Positions 21,314 through 21,455 of a DNA stretch of 21,455 nt are shown piece by piece. The DNA is from a virus. The DNA lies in the IMG/VR virus record IMGVR_UViG_3300031236_000572, positions 1 through 21,455 of that record, one strand, 5' to 3'. Below the pieces are notes generated by a model. It saw nothing but the letters and a program-made list of their open reading frames with translations, searched no databases and was not told the origin of the DNA. The translations under genes and the position numbers were made by a program. Every line of letters starts with the position of its first letter. The stretch's first letter is position 1.

Positions 21314-21455
21314 ATGCACAGACGTTTGATCGAGTTATTGGTGACCGCCGGCTGCACCCAGCCGATGGCGGAGACCGTCTTGAATTACCTCGGCGAGTTG
21401 GGCCACGCGGACGGCCTGCTGACAACGCTTAAGGACGCCACGCCCGGCCCGCCCA
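21314..21455 (+). CDS. start of an unknown gene, cut by the window end
   Basis: The frame runs open to the window end and begins MHRRLIELLVTAGCTQPMAE, continuing with 'NYLGELGHADGLLTTLKDA'. SD AAGGAG with 7-nt spacing is ideal. The 47 visible residues look like a helical protein; no family can be named. Confidence 0.55.
   Translation, partial: MHRRLIELLVTAGCTQPMAETVLNYLGELGHADGLLTTLKDATPGPP

Noticed and set aside
20985-21425. - strand frame across the region downstream of the recombinase
   Set aside because: Composition is Arg/Pro/Ser-rich, there is no SD, and it overlaps a well-supported + strand start at 21314.
1-21455. tRNA genes, rRNA and CRISPR arrays
   Set aside because: None was recognised on reading either strand; no regularly spaced repeats and no cloverleaf-like pattern stood out.

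Overview
The window is high in G+C and reads as phage or prophage DNA. A long block of virion genes lies on the + strand (about 1-16,320). After it come two compact operons of small genes on the - strand (16,352-18,091 and 18,478-20,157), then a serine recombinase and the start of one more gene on the + strand. No chromosomal housekeeping gene, tRNA, rRNA or CRISPR array was seen. The host cannot be fixed from sequence. A putative-Ig (He_PIG-type) domain, Sec signal peptides and the GC-rich codon use would suit a soil bacterium such as an Acidobacteriota member, but that is a guess.

Late region (43-11,426): the gene order follows the P22-type podovirus tail and ejection module. Two tandem head-tail connector/tail-completion proteins are followed by a gp10-like DNA-stabilisation hub, beta-rich accessory proteins, a gp14-like GNAT-fold protein, and three ejection-type proteins in the positions of P22 gp7, gp20 and gp16. 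Terminase, portal and capsid genes would lie to the left of the window. The gp7-position gene appears to start at a CTG codon.

Region 7,685-16,039 is the unusual part. Five proteins (7685, 11804, 12630, 14218 and 15638) begin with what look like Sec signal peptides, and they carry several or paired cysteines. They include a right-handed beta-helix protein and a glycoside-hydrolase-like protein. Exported proteins in a virion operon suggest a secreted or periplasm-matured adhesin/depolymerase set. A short membrane protein (possible holin-like) closes the block.

The - strand operons consist of very short, overlapping, translationally coupled genes with strong Shine-Dalgarno (SD) sites, unlike the late genes, which mostly lack them. 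Both operons are preceded by the same promoter layout, TTGCTA-17-GA(C/T)A(A/C)T, with a 16-bp palindrome (ATGCCCACGTGGGCAT or a near copy) between -35 and -10. A third copy lies between -35 and -10 of a + strand promoter that would make a leaderless mRNA for a 57-aa basic protein. This looks like one regulon controlled by one unidentified DNA-binding protein. The serine recombinase beside the third operator, with the 345-bp repeat-bearing non-coding stretch after it, may form a site-specific recombination module.
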